Shown: piece by piece, positions 56,776 through 64,000 of the stretch
Position numbering within the stretch: the first letter of the stretch is position 1
How the letters are laid out: the number at the start of each line of letters is the position of its first letter
DNA from: Corynebacterium imitans
GTDB taxonomy: Bacteria; Actinomycetota; Actinomycetes; Mycobacteriales; Mycobacteriaceae
DNA length: 64,000 nt
Direction: 5' to 3'
NCBI RefSeq assembly: GCF_000739455.1
Contig: NZ_CP009211.1
Span: 1,747,458 to 1,811,457 of the forward strand
Translations under genes and position numbers: made by a program
The notes under the pieces: generated by a model
The model's input: the letters and a program-made list of their open reading frames with translations, nothing else
Databases searched by the model: none
Told to the model about the DNA's origin: nothing

Positions 56776-57663
56776 GTGAAGGGCAAACAGGGTAAGACAG
56801 GCGGCACTAAGCGCGGGTGGAAGGCGTTTCTCAACCCCGGTTGGATCATCGCCGCCATCCTGATCGCCATGTTTTCCTACTACGCCTTTACCTTCCTCGC
56901 GCCCTGGCAGCTGGGCAAGAACGAGGCGCTCGAGCAGCGCAACGAGCACATCACCGAGGCCTTCGACCACGACCCGGTCCCGCTTGCCGAAGTACTCGAC
57001 GGCTTCGGCCCGGACGACGAGTGGTCGCGCGTTATCGCCACCGGCCGCTACGTGGGCGAGGACGTGCTGCTGCGCCTGCGGCCGGTGGACCGCAACCCCG
57101 CCTTCCAGGTCCTGCGCCCCTTCGAGCTGGAATCCGGCGAAACCATCCTGGTCAACCGCGGCTGGGTGCCTGCGGAGAACTCCACGAACGTCCCCGAGAT
57201 CGCACCCGCCCCAGCAGGCGACGTCACCATCACGGCGATGCTGCTCGCCGGCGAACCAGAGCACACCAAGGCGCCGATGCACGACCAGGGCTACGACATG
57301 GTCTACTCCATCAACCCCGCCCAAGTCGGCGAACTGACCAGCACCTCACTTGCTGCGCCTTACCTGCAACTCTTATCCGAACAGCCCGGCGTGCTCACCG
57401 CGATCCCGCTGCCCATGCTGGAAACCGGCAACCACCTCTCCTACGGGCTGCAGTGGATCGCCTTTGGCATCATGGCCCCGGCCGGGCTGCTCTACTTCAT
57501 CTTCGCCGAGGCCCGCGAGCGCCGCCGCTTCCGCGAAGAGCAGGAAGAACTCGGTACTACTCCCGCTGTCGAGGAGGCCGCCGCCGCGCCCCCGCGCGAG
57601 CGCTACGGGCAAAGCAGGCGCAACCCGTGGCAACGGGCCTACGATAGGCAGGAGGAACGCTAA
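56776..57663 (+). CDS. SURF1-family cytochrome oxidase biogenesis protein
   Basis: 295-aa membrane protein with one helix near each end (about residues 23-42 and 222-242) and the SURF1 pattern: a WQLG tetrapeptide after the first helix, RPFELESGETILVNRGWVP in the middle, and HLSYGLQWIAFG at the second helix. It assists aa3 oxidase heme insertion, matching ctaC/ctaE at the left end. The GTG start has TAGACT 8 nt upstream, inside the ptpA 3' end. Confidence 0.92.
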   Translation: MKGKQGKTGGTKRGWKAFLNPGWIIAAILIAMFSYYAFTFLAPWQLGKNEALEQRNEHITEAFDHDPVPLAEVLDGFGPDDEWSRVIATGRYVGEDVLLRLRPVDRNPAFQVLRPFELESGETILVNRGWVPAENSTNVPEIAPAPAGDVTITAMLLAGEPEHTKAPMHDQGYDMVYSINPAQVGELTSTSLAAPYLQLLSEQPGVLTAIPLPMLETGNHLSYGLQWIAFGIMAPAGLLYFIFAEARERRRFREEQEELGTTPAVEEAAAAPPRERYGQSRRNPWQRAYDRQEER

Positions 57664-57691
57664 CCTTTTCAGCGAAGGAAGGACCCGTCCG

Positions 57692-58402
57692 ATGCCACCG
57701 CAATTAACCGTCACCGACCGCGACATCCTGGCCGCCCACCTCGATCTCTTCGACCGCGCCGGGCTGCGTTTAAGTCCCGGCATCGAGCCGGCCGATGTGG
57801 AAGACGGCGTGTGCGATGACCTCGAGTGCTTCCGGCTTGCGCCCGCCACGACGGTGCTCTCGCTTATCGACGCCGACGCGCACCCCTTCTTCACCAACAT
57901 CACCTTCCCCGACAACACCGGCTTTTACCCCACCGCGCACGCGCAGCTGCCCGCCTACATCCGCGCCGTGTGCGCACCGGCGGGCACGGATCTGCGCGAC
58001 GTCACGGTGGTGCCCGACCCGGGCTCGCTGGACACCGGTACCGCGCGCCTGCAGTTCGGCGAGTGGGACGTGGTAGACGTCTCCTACGATCTTTCTGCGG
58101 GCGGATGGGAGCCGGACCGTGTCAACGGCTCGCACGGGCTGATCCCCGACCTGATCGCCGCGGCGATCCCCAACGGTGGCGAGGCCGGGATCTTCAGCAC
58201 CGCCGACGGGGAGACCGCGGTGGTCTACCTCAGTGAAATCGATGCCGGTGCGACGCGGACTGCAGTGGTGCACGGCCGCCCCGCCCCGCACACCGCACCG
58301 GACGCGAAGAAGCCGGTGACGGCCGCAGCGGCGCGCGCAGCGGCCCGCAACGCCGCGATTGACAACCTGTTTACCGTCCTGTTCGCGGAGGCGGAGAGCT
58401 AG
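57692..58402 (+). CDS. Conserved corynebacterial hypothetical protein
   Basis: 236-aa soluble acidic protein. I recognise no domain. A basic Ala/Lys-rich segment precedes its C-terminal helix. The ATG at 57692 follows a GGAAGGA site by 8 nt. Its stop overlaps the convergent exonuclease stop by 4 nt. A 12-mer copy lies inside it (57862). Confidence 0.75.
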   Translation: MPPQLTVTDRDILAAHLDLFDRAGLRLSPGIEPADVEDGVCDDLECFRLAPATTVLSLIDADAHPFFTNITFPDNTGFYPTAHAQLPAYIRAVCAPAGTDLRDVTVVPDPGSLDTGTARLQFGEWDVVDVSYDLSAGGWEPDRVNGSHGLIPDLIAAAIPNGGEAGIFSTADGETAVVYLSEIDAGATRTAVVHGRPAPHTAPDAKKPVTAAAARAAARNAAIDNLFTVLFAEAES

Positions 58403-60171
58403 CTGCGGCGGAACCAGGCGATAATCGCCACGATCCCCGAGATCACCGTGCTCACACCTGCGCCGAGGAACACCAGCGCGGTGAGAATGGACAGCGGATC
58501 CTCGCCCTCCGCATCAAAGGCGCCAACCAGGATCATCATGAACACAAAGGACGCGACCACCGTAATCGCCGACCACTTGCACACCTGCGCCGCGCGGTTC
58601 TTCTTCGGCGTTTCCGGTGCTAGGACAGCGAATGGGTCCTCGTATTGGGGCACGGGTGTAGAGAGCGGCTTGTTTGCCTCCTGCATGAGCTCTTCCGGTG
58701 TCGGGTAGGCCCAGTCGGTGGTGTCCTTCGGCTTGGTGGGCGCGGGTTCCTCGTAGGGTGAAGCCTTTTGCGGCTCGGGTTCCGGCGCGACTGTCTCAGC
58801 TGGCTCGGCGGCACCATCGGCGGCGAGCTCTACCACGAGTTCCACGAGCTTCAGCTGCCGCTTCTCCCCCACCCCGTGGAGTTTGCGCAGGTCGGCGGCG
58901 CTGGCCTCAAGCATCTGCGGAAAGTGCTCGCCCCACAGCTCGAGATACTTATCAATCCCGGTCCCCGTCGCCTCTGGCGCATCCCCGGGACGCAGCTGCG
59001 GTGCCAGCTCGTGCAGCGGACGGTCCGCGTGCTCGGCGATCCACGCTGCGGCGACGCGTACGGGTGAGGTTTCGGCTGCGGGGGCGTCGATAAGCGAAGC
59101 GGAGGTTCCCATGGTCGCGATGAGGTGCGCGAACTGCGTCTCCCCGATGATCGGCACGCCGTACTCGCGGGCCTTGCGCGCCTTGCCGCTCATGGTGTCG
59201 GGGTTGGCGGCGACAAGGACGGCGCAGTTCTTGGTCACGCCGCCGACGTCGAGGCCCGCGGCGGTGGCGCGGGCGGTCCACTCCTCGCGCGGCATGGCGA
59301 GCGTGCCGGTCAGCGCCACCCGGTCACCCGGCGAGAGCGTGACGTCGGTAGGCAGGGGCCTGATGAGGCGCTTGACCAGCGCTTGGTCCACCCCGAGCGC
59401 GTCGGCGATGGCGAGCAGTTCGGCGCGCTCGGCGTCCGTGACCACGCCGTCGGCCCAGGCCTGCACGACGAGCTGGCGGATGAACTCCTCGTTGATCGCC
59501 TCGACGTCCTCGTGCGCCAGCCCAGTCGCGGCGGCCTCGAGCTCGTGGGCCTCCTCGCGCGTGATCTGCTTGTCGCGCAGCGCGTTGGCAAGTCGATCGC
59601 GGTAGGCGTCCTCGGCGCGCGCCCCGCTCGCCGGCAGTTGGTGCGTCAGCTGGCCAATCCTGGAGTGCCGCCCGTGTGCGCTGTGGAAGTAGCGCAGGAG
59701 CTCGGCGGTGGCGGCGGCGTCGCCAAGCGCAGAGTGCGCCCGCTCGTTGCGGATGCCCGCGAACTTACACGCTTCGCTCAGCTTGCCGACGCCCACGTAC
59801 TCCCGCGCCAACTTCATCGTGTCCACCCAATGCTCCGGCAGCGTGTCGGGCAGGTTGGCCCGGTCGAACTCGGCGGCAAGGAAGCGCTTCTCAAACGGCG
59901 CGTTGTGGGCAACCGGCGTGCGACTGCCCACGACCGCGCGGAACTCCTCGGCGATGCGGTCAAACGTCGGTGCCTCCACCAGGTCGATCGCGGTAATACC
60001 GTGGATCTCGGAGTTGGGGATGTCGCGCATCGGCTGGACCAGCGTGCGCCACCGGTCCTCCTCATTCAGGTCCGGGTCCAGCAGCACCACGCCAATCTCC
60101 ACGATCCGGTCGTACTTGCCAAAGCCGGTGGTCTCGAGGTCAATGACCGCATACCCGTTGCGCTGATCCAC
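58399..60171 (-). CDS. DEDD exonuclease with TerB-like, BRCT and membrane segments
   Basis: 590-aa multidomain protein. An N-terminal DnaQ-like 3'-5' exonuclease has DLETTG (Asp11, Glu13) and the HSALGDAAATAELL block with the catalytic His/Asp pair. A TerB-like helical region is at about 195-265. The BRCT domain is at about 283-350 (RVALTGTLAMPREEW). A helix-hairpin-like LHGVGEKRQLKL lies near 438-450. A Pro/Glu-rich linker leads to two membrane helices in the last 60 residues. BRCT plus membrane anchoring is unusual for an exonuclease. The GTG has AGGAG 9 nt upstream. Confidence 0.85.
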   Translation of the reverse strand: MDQRNGYAVIDLETTGFGKYDRIVEIGVVLLDPDLNEEDRWRTLVQPMRDIPNSEIHGITAIDLVEAPTFDRIAEEFRAVVGSRTPVAHNAPFEKRFLAAEFDRANLPDTLPEHWVDTMKLAREYVGVGKLSEACKFAGIRNERAHSALGDAAATAELLRYFHSAHGRHSRIGQLTHQLPASGARAEDAYRDRLANALRDKQITREEAHELEAAATGLAHEDVEAINEEFIRQLVVQAWADGVVTDAERAELLAIADALGVDQALVKRLIRPLPTDVTLSPGDRVALTGTLAMPREEWTARATAAGLDVGGVTKNCAVLVAANPDTMSGKARKAREYGVPIIGETQFAHLIATMGTSASLIDAPAAETSPVRVAAAWIAEHADRPLHELAPQLRPGDAPEATGTGIDKYLELWGEHFPQMLEASAADLRKLHGVGEKRQLKLVELVVELAADGAAEPAETVAPEPEPQKASPYEEPAPTKPKDTTDWAYPTPEELMQEANKPLSTPVPQYEDPFAVLAPETPKKNRAAQVCKWSAITVVASFVFMMILVGAFDAEGEDPLSILTALVFLGAGVSTVISGIVAIIAWFRRS

Positions 60172-60322
60172 TGCCGCATTCTCCTAGGTGCCGCGTAAAG
60201 CTTGCAGAACCCTGTAGTTTACAGCTAGGTATTTGCGCACCATTAACACAGATGGAGCCAAAACTCTCCCAGCGGAATACAGTTGTGTGTGTAGGGATTT
60301 AATTTTGAAGTGAGGTGGAAAC

Positions 60323-60511
60323 ATGTCAGCCCCATTGTTCGCATCGAGGACGAGTGCGGAGCTTCGAGCCGAGCGCGACGAAGTTGAGCGCGAGATGTCG
60401 CCATACACCGTCGCAATGTTGCGCCGTCTGCGCAAAGCCGGAGAACTGAACTTCCGCGAAGAAGCACTCCTCGACCGCTACGAGTCGCTCTCTTGGCTGA
60501 TCGACGGCTAA
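60323..60511 (+). CDS. Small protein, first gene of a low-GC cassette
   Basis: 62-aa highly charged helical protein (LRAERDEVEREM in the middle) with no family I recognise. An AGGTGG site lies 5 nt before the ATG. It ends 6 nt before the next gene, so the two form an operon. Size, charge and arrangement resemble the small gene of a toxin-antitoxin pair, but no sequence motif proves it. Confidence 0.7.
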   Translation: MSAPLFASRTSAELRAERDEVEREMSPYTVAMLRRLRKAGELNFREEALLDRYESLSWLIDG

Positions 60512-60517
60512 GTCTCG

Positions 60518-61168
60518 ATGGAGCAGCACACGTTCAACGACCTGGTCGAGGCTTTCGCAAGCGAAATTGAAGAGCTGCTCGACTCAACACTCGCTGGGGA
60601 GACTCATCTCGAACGTCTCCCGACAAATGCGGAAAAGCGTAGAGCGACGTTCAACGCCTCAAAAGTGCTTCATATCAATCACAGTGGCAGCAAACGCTTG
60701 CACCTTCGGTGCGTCTTTCGCCTGTGCACCGATTCGACGGGCGAGTACTTAGCCGTCGAAGGAAGCACGTTCAAAGTTGAGTTCAAAGCGCTAAGTAGGT
60801 TCGTGCCTATAGTTCGATTCGAATATGACCGTAGCGCCTGGAATAAACCCGCGAGCCATTTCCAGTTTCACGCCGACTCTGTTGCCCTAGGTCTATTGCT
60901 CGCTCGAGCAGGAAAGTATGACACCGCTGCTCAACAACAGGACATTCACTTCCCCATGGGCGGTCATCGCTTTCGCGTTTGTCTTGAAGACGTAATCGAA
61001 CTTCTGATTCGTGAATTCGGTGCCGAGCCGCTCGCTGGCTGGGAAGAACGGGTTCAATCCGGCAGGGATACTTTTTACAAGGCACAAACTGAAACAGTGA
61101 TTATGCGCAACCTACCTACTGCGGTCGATTTGTTGAGGCAACAGGGTTTCGAAATTCGCAAACCCTAG
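60518..61168 (+). CDS. Unrecognised 216-aa protein, second gene of a low-GC cassette
   Basis: 216-aa soluble protein. The second half has clustered histidines (HFQFH, IHFPMGGHRFRV) followed by an amphipathic helix (EDVIELLIREFG). No family is recognised and no transmembrane segment is seen. Two sampled 60-nt stretches (60661 and 60781) are 48% G+C against 68% for a sampled stretch at 58801, so it is probably acquired. It sits beside tRNA-Val, a common integration spot, but I found no att repeats or integrase. Confidence 0.7.
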   Translation: MEQHTFNDLVEAFASEIEELLDSTLAGETHLERLPTNAEKRRATFNASKVLHINHSGSKRLHLRCVFRLCTDSTGEYLAVEGSTFKVEFKALSRFVPIVRFEYDRSAWNKPASHFQFHADSVALGLLLARAGKYDTAAQQQDIHFPMGGHRFRVCLEDVIELLIREFGAEPLAGWEERVQSGRDTFYKAQTETVIMRNLPTAVDLLRQQGFEIRKP

Positions 61169-61251
61169 TGTGAAAAATTCAACGTCGCGAAGCGTATTCG
61201 CCCAAGAGGAGCTAGTTGCGGTGCGGGATTTTTCACGCCCCCCGCGCATGC

Positions 61252-61287
61252 GCAAGGCCCTTCTCGGTCTCCCGGAAAGGGCCTTGC
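61252..61287. terminator. Terminator for tRNA-Val and possibly the cassette
   Basis: GCAAGGCCCTT (61252-61262) pairs perfectly with AAGGGCCTTGC (61277-61287). It lies just downstream of the minus-strand tRNA and could act in both directions. Confidence 0.75.
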
Positions 61288-61293
61288 ATCTTG

Positions 61294-61366
61294 TGCGCCA
61301 TGACGGGCTCGAACCGCCGACCTACTGGGTGTAAACCAGTTGCTCTTCCAGCTGAGCTAACGGCGC
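61294..61366 (-). tRNA. tRNA-Val (anticodon TAC)
   Basis: 73-nt cloverleaf on the minus strand. Acceptor GCGCCGT pairs with ATGGCGC, with one G-U. The anticodon stem is ACTGG/CCAGT around loop TTTACAC, giving anticodon UAC (codon GUA). The T-arm is GGCGG-TTCGAGC-CCGTC. The discriminator base is A and CCA is not encoded. Confidence 0.95.
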
Positions 61367-61426
61367 GCTAGCGGTAAACAGTAGCAGAACCACCGCTTCA
61401 CCGCCTAACCGGCAGGTCAGCGCCGC

Positions 61427-61840
61427 TTACTGCTTCTTCGTGCCGGCTGCGGTGAGACAGGAGCCCTGCCACTCGCCGAAACGGTCCGCCTTGGTCTGCA
61501 TCAGGCCCGCGAGCTGGGCGGATTCAGAGATCTCGCCCGGGTGGACACCGCCGGGCTTGGAGGCACCCGGGGTCATCAGCCAGACGCAGCCGTTGTCGCC
61601 CAGGTTGCGGATGGCGTCCATGAGTGCGTCGACAAGATCGCCGTCGTCGGAGCGGAACCAGAGCAGTACGACGTCGCAGAGTTCGTCGGTCATCTCGTCT
61701 AGGAGCTGCTCACCGATTGCGTCCTCGATGGCTTCCGAGATGGAAGAGTCGGCGTCTTCGTCCCAGCCGATCTCCTGCACAACGTTGTCAGGCTGAATGT
61801 TCAGCCGGTCTGCATACGTGTTGACACCTGCGGCGCCCAA
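61427..61840 (-). CDS. DUF3052-domain protein
   Basis: 137-aa protein conserved beside aceE in actinobacteria. Features are [33 protein letters not shown] and [15 protein letters not shown]. The function is unknown. The TTG at 61840 is chosen because GGAGG lies 10 nt upstream and the family begins [12 protein letters not shown]. The frame stays open to 62059 but would overlap the aceE control region and start. Confidence 0.87.
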   Translation of the reverse strand: MGAAGVNTYADRLNIQPDNVVQEIGWDEDADSSISEAIEDAIGEQLLDEMTDELCDVVLLWFRSDDGDLVDALMDAIRNLGDNGCVWLMTPGASKPGGVHPGEISESAQLAGLMQTKADRFGEWQGSCLTAAGTKKQ

Positions 61841-61931
61841 AGTTTTGTTTCCTCCATGTAGACGATTCAAAGACAGTGCAATAGAGCTTACATCTGTTGT
61901 GTGGATTGTGGCGGGCGAGAGGGTAAATGTG

Positions 61932-61943
61932 GCGTCGATAAGC
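61932..61943 (+). repeat. Intergenic copy of the iterated 12-mer upstream of aceE
   Basis: An exact GCGTCGATAAGC in the 184-nt divergent region between the DUF3052 gene and aceE, about 35 nt upstream of the predicted aceE -10 (TAGGGT, 61979-61984). Being non-coding, this copy cannot be explained by codon use. Confidence 0.6.
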
Positions 61944-62024
61944 AATGGCCCATTAATGACGGAAATCCTGAAACGAAGTAGGGTGGTGGGGAACGATTGC
62001 CCCAAAACAAAGGGAGGTTTTCTC

Positions 62025-64000
62025 GTGGCAGAGAAAGACCAGGCCAAAGAGTCGAACATCGAGCTGATTCGCGACGGTGTAGCTTCCTACCTGCACGACA
62101 GCGACCCGGAGGAAACCCAGGAATGGATGGATTCCTTCGACGGGCTGCTCGAAGAGTCTGATCCGGAGCGCGCACGCTACCTCATGCTGCGACTGCTGGA
62201 GCGCGCGAATGCGAAGCGCGTGCAGCTGCCAGCGCTGTCCTCCACGGACTTCGTCAACACTATCCCCACCTCCTTGGAGCCGGAATTCCCCGGCGACGAG
62301 CAGATTGAGAAGCGCTACCGCCGCTGGATGCGCTGGAACGCCGCCATCATGGTGCACCGCGCGCAGCGCCCGGGTGTGAAGGTCGGCGGCCACATCTCCA
62401 CCTACGCTTCCGCAGCCGCGCTCTACGAGGTCGGTTTTAACCACTTCTTCCAGGGCAAGGACGCCGAGCACGGCGGCGACCAGGTCTTCTTCCAGGGTCA
62501 CGCCTCCCCCGGCATGTATGCCCGCGCCTTCCTCGAAGGCCGCCTGAGCGAGGACGACCTCGACGGCTTCCGTCAGGAGCACTCCCGCCCGCAGGGTGGC
62601 ATCCCGTCGTACCCGCACCCGCACGGCATGCGCGAATTCTGGGAGTTCCCCACCGTATCCATGGGTCTTGGCCCGATGAACGCGATCTACCAGGCCCGCT
62701 TTAACAAGTACCTGCAGGACCGCGGCATCAAGGACACCGAGAACCAGCACGTCTGGGCCTTCCTCGGCGACGGCGAGATGGACGAGCCGGAGTCCCGCGG
62801 CCTGCTGCAGATGGCTTCGCTCTACGAGCTGGACAACCTCACCTTCGTGATCAACTGCAACCTGCAGCGTCTCGACGGTCCGGTGCGCGGTAACGGCCAG
62901 ATCATCCAGGAGCTGGAGACCTTCTTCATCGGCGCCGGCTGGAACGTGGTCAAGGTGGTCTGGGGCCGCGAGTGGGACGAGCTGCTTGAGAAGGACGAAG
63001 ACGGCGCCCTGGTCAACATCATGAACACGACCAAGGACGGCGACTACCAGACCTTCAAGGCCAACGACGGTGCCTACGTCCGCGAGCACTTCTTCGGCCG
63101 CGACGAGCGCACCCGGAAGCTGGTCGAGGACATGAGCGACGAGGAGATCTGGGCGCTGCGCCGCGGTGGCCACGACTACCGCAAGGTCTACGCCGCCTAC
63201 AAGCGCGCGCTGGAGACCAAGGGCAAGCCGACCGTCATCCTCGCGCACACCATTAAGGGCTACGGTCTCGGCCACAACTTCGAGGGCCGCAACGCCACCC
63301 ACCAGATGAAGAACCTCACCCTGGAGGACCTCAAGCTCTTCCGCGACAAGCAGGAAATCCCGATCTCCGACGAGGAGCTGGAGAAGGATCCCTACCTGCC
63401 GCCCTACTACCACCCGGGCGAGGACGCCGAGGAGATCAAGTACCTCAAGGCACGCCGCGAGGAGCTCGGCGGTTACCTGCCGGAGCGTCGCGAAACCTAC
63501 ACCGCACTTGCGCAGCCGGACTTTGAGAAGACCTACAAGGCCCTGTTCAAGGACTCGGGCAAGCAGGAAGTCGCCACCACCATGGCGCTCGTGCGTACCT
63601 TCAAGGCCATGATGCGCGACAAGGAACTGGGCAAGCGCGTCGTACCGATCATCCCGGACGAGGCCCGCACCTTCGGCCTGGACTCCTGGTTCCCGGTGCA
63701 GAAGATCTACAACCCGAAGGGCCAGAACTACGTCCCGGTCGACCACGACCTGCAGCTGTCCTACCGCGAGGCAACCGACGGCCAGATCCTGCACGAAGGC
63801 ATCAACGAGGACGGCTCGTCTGCCTCCTTCATCGCCGCCGGTACGTCGTACGCGACCCACGGCGAGCCGATGATCCCGATGTACATCTTCTACTCCATGT
63901 TCGGCTTCCAGCGCACCGGCGATAACTTCTGGGCCGCTGGCGACCAGATGGCCCGCGGCTTCATCATCGGCGCGACCGCCGGCCGCACCACGCTCACCGG
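62025..64000 (+). CDS. aceE: Pyruvate dehydrogenase E1 component AceE (truncated by window end)
   Basis: The first 658 codons of homodimeric E1, about 920 aa in C. glutamicum. It decarboxylates pyruvate with thiamine diphosphate and acetylates the E2 lipoyl groups. The N-terminal E2-interacting region ([18 protein letters not shown]), the TPP motif [12 protein letters not shown]...INCN, and [16 protein letters not shown] are all intact. The GTG at 62025 has GGGAGG 8 nt upstream. TAGGGT at 61979-61984 is the likely -10. The right end is cut by the window, not broken. Confidence 0.96.
   Translation, partial: MAEKDQAKESNIELIRDGVASYLHDSDPEETQEWMDSFDGLLEESDPERARYLMLRLLERANAKRVQLPALSSTDFVNTIPTSLEPEFPGDEQIEKRYRRWMRWNAAIMVHRAQRPGVKVGGHISTYASAAALYEVGFNHFFQGKDAEHGGDQVFFQGHASPGMYARAFLEGRLSEDDLDGFRQEHSRPQGGIPSYPHPHGMREFWEFPTVSMGLGPMNAIYQARFNKYLQDRGIKDTENQHVWAFLGDGEMDEPESRGLLQMASLYELDNLTFVINCNLQRLDGPVRGNGQIIQELETFFIGAGWNVVKVVWGREWDELLEKDEDGALVNIMNTTKDGDYQTFKANDGAYVREHFFGRDERTRKLVEDMSDEEIWALRRGGHDYRKVYAAYKRALETKGKPTVILAHTIKGYGLGHNFEGRNATHQMKNLTLEDLKLFRDKQEIPISDEELEKDPYLPPYYHPGEDAEEIKYLKARREELGGYLPERRETYTALAQPDFEKTYKALFKDSGKQEVATTMALVRTFKAMMRDKELGKRVVPIIPDEARTFGLDSWFPVQKIYNPKGQNYVPVDHDLQLSYREATDGQILHEGINEDGSSASFIAAGTSYATHGEPMIPMYIFYSMFGFQRTGDNFWAAGDQMARGFIIGATAGRTTLT

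Noticed and set aside
61170..61236. 9-bp inverted repeat GTGAAAAAT/ATTTTTCAC after the low-GC cassette, considered as an att or element end
   Set aside because: The arms are 49 nt apart in plain sequence. No matching copy is seen on the other side of the cassette and no integrase gene is present.
61953..63860. 635-codon minus-strand frame opposite aceE
   Set aside because: aceE is unmistakable on the plus strand. The reverse frame has no start signals or recognisable domains.

Overview
The window is chromosomal DNA from a high-GC actinobacterium, almost certainly a Corynebacterium. The evidence is the actinobacterial bc1-aa3 gene set (ctaE-qcrCAB with ctaC-ctaF), an LtsA-type amidotransferase beside it, a PDH/ODH-type E2 (sucB/aceF) with three lipoyl domains, AceE, a GlnA/GlnA2/GlnE set, and many DUF families typical of the order. 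From memory the gene order resembles C. glutamicum, but the glycine cleavage genes gcvP-gcvT-gcvH, which that species lacks, sit between sucB and lipB. The species cannot be named from sequence alone. Coding is dense on both strands. There is no insertion sequence, prophage or CRISPR array.

Layout. 0.3-6.6 kb (minus): aerobic respiratory chain, ctaC-ctaF and ctaE-qcrC-qcrA-qcrB. 7-16 kb: ltsA, a membrane-anchored S41 protease that resembles nisin-resistance proteins, an excalibur-domain protein, erpA, a DUF3043 protein, cobT, ilvE, pepA. 16-25 kb (plus): a lipoyl island with the lipoylated E2 and GcvH, the rest of the glycine cleavage system, and both lipoate synthesis genes (lipB, lipA). 25-29 kb: DUF4191 protein, ThrE-type exporter, RDD protein, glnA. 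29-38.9 kb: an accessory-like stretch with two META-domain paralogues around an XRE regulator/membrane-protein pair, a DUF4236 protein, a CPBP protease, a TDT transporter, a ketopantoate-reductase-like protein, a DUF222/HNH protein, a GH25 lysozyme-like protein, a NUDIX hydrolase, and an S1 protease with a coupled 41-codon gene. 38.9-47.7 kb: thrC, a tandem pair of MFS transporters, glnE and glnA2. 47.8-60.2 kb: CYTH-CHAD protein, galactokinase-like protein, RNB ribonuclease, rnpB, RNase H/phosphatase, zinc-ribbon protein, Nif3-like protein, HAD phosphatase, low-MW PTP, SURF1, exonuclease-BRCT protein. 60.3-61.4 kb: a low-GC two-gene cassette and tRNA-Val. 61.4-64 kb: DUF3052 protein and the divergent, truncated aceE.

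How the genes fit together. SURF1 (56.8 kb) and the ErpA-type Fe-S protein (11 kb) plausibly support the respiratory complexes at the left end. LipB and LipA supply the cofactor for GcvH and E2, and AceE at the right edge uses that E2. GlnE would adenylylate GlnA, which carries the target Tyr. GlnA2 appears to have Phe there.

Two window-wide patterns stand out. First, at least 23 genes have a TANNNT hexamer 6-8 nt before the start codon, the expected layout for leaderless mRNAs. Second, the 12-mer GCGTCGAYAAGC occurs 12 times (either strand, several reading frames, two non-coding copies, often forcing rare codons). That is far above chance, and its function is unknown to me.
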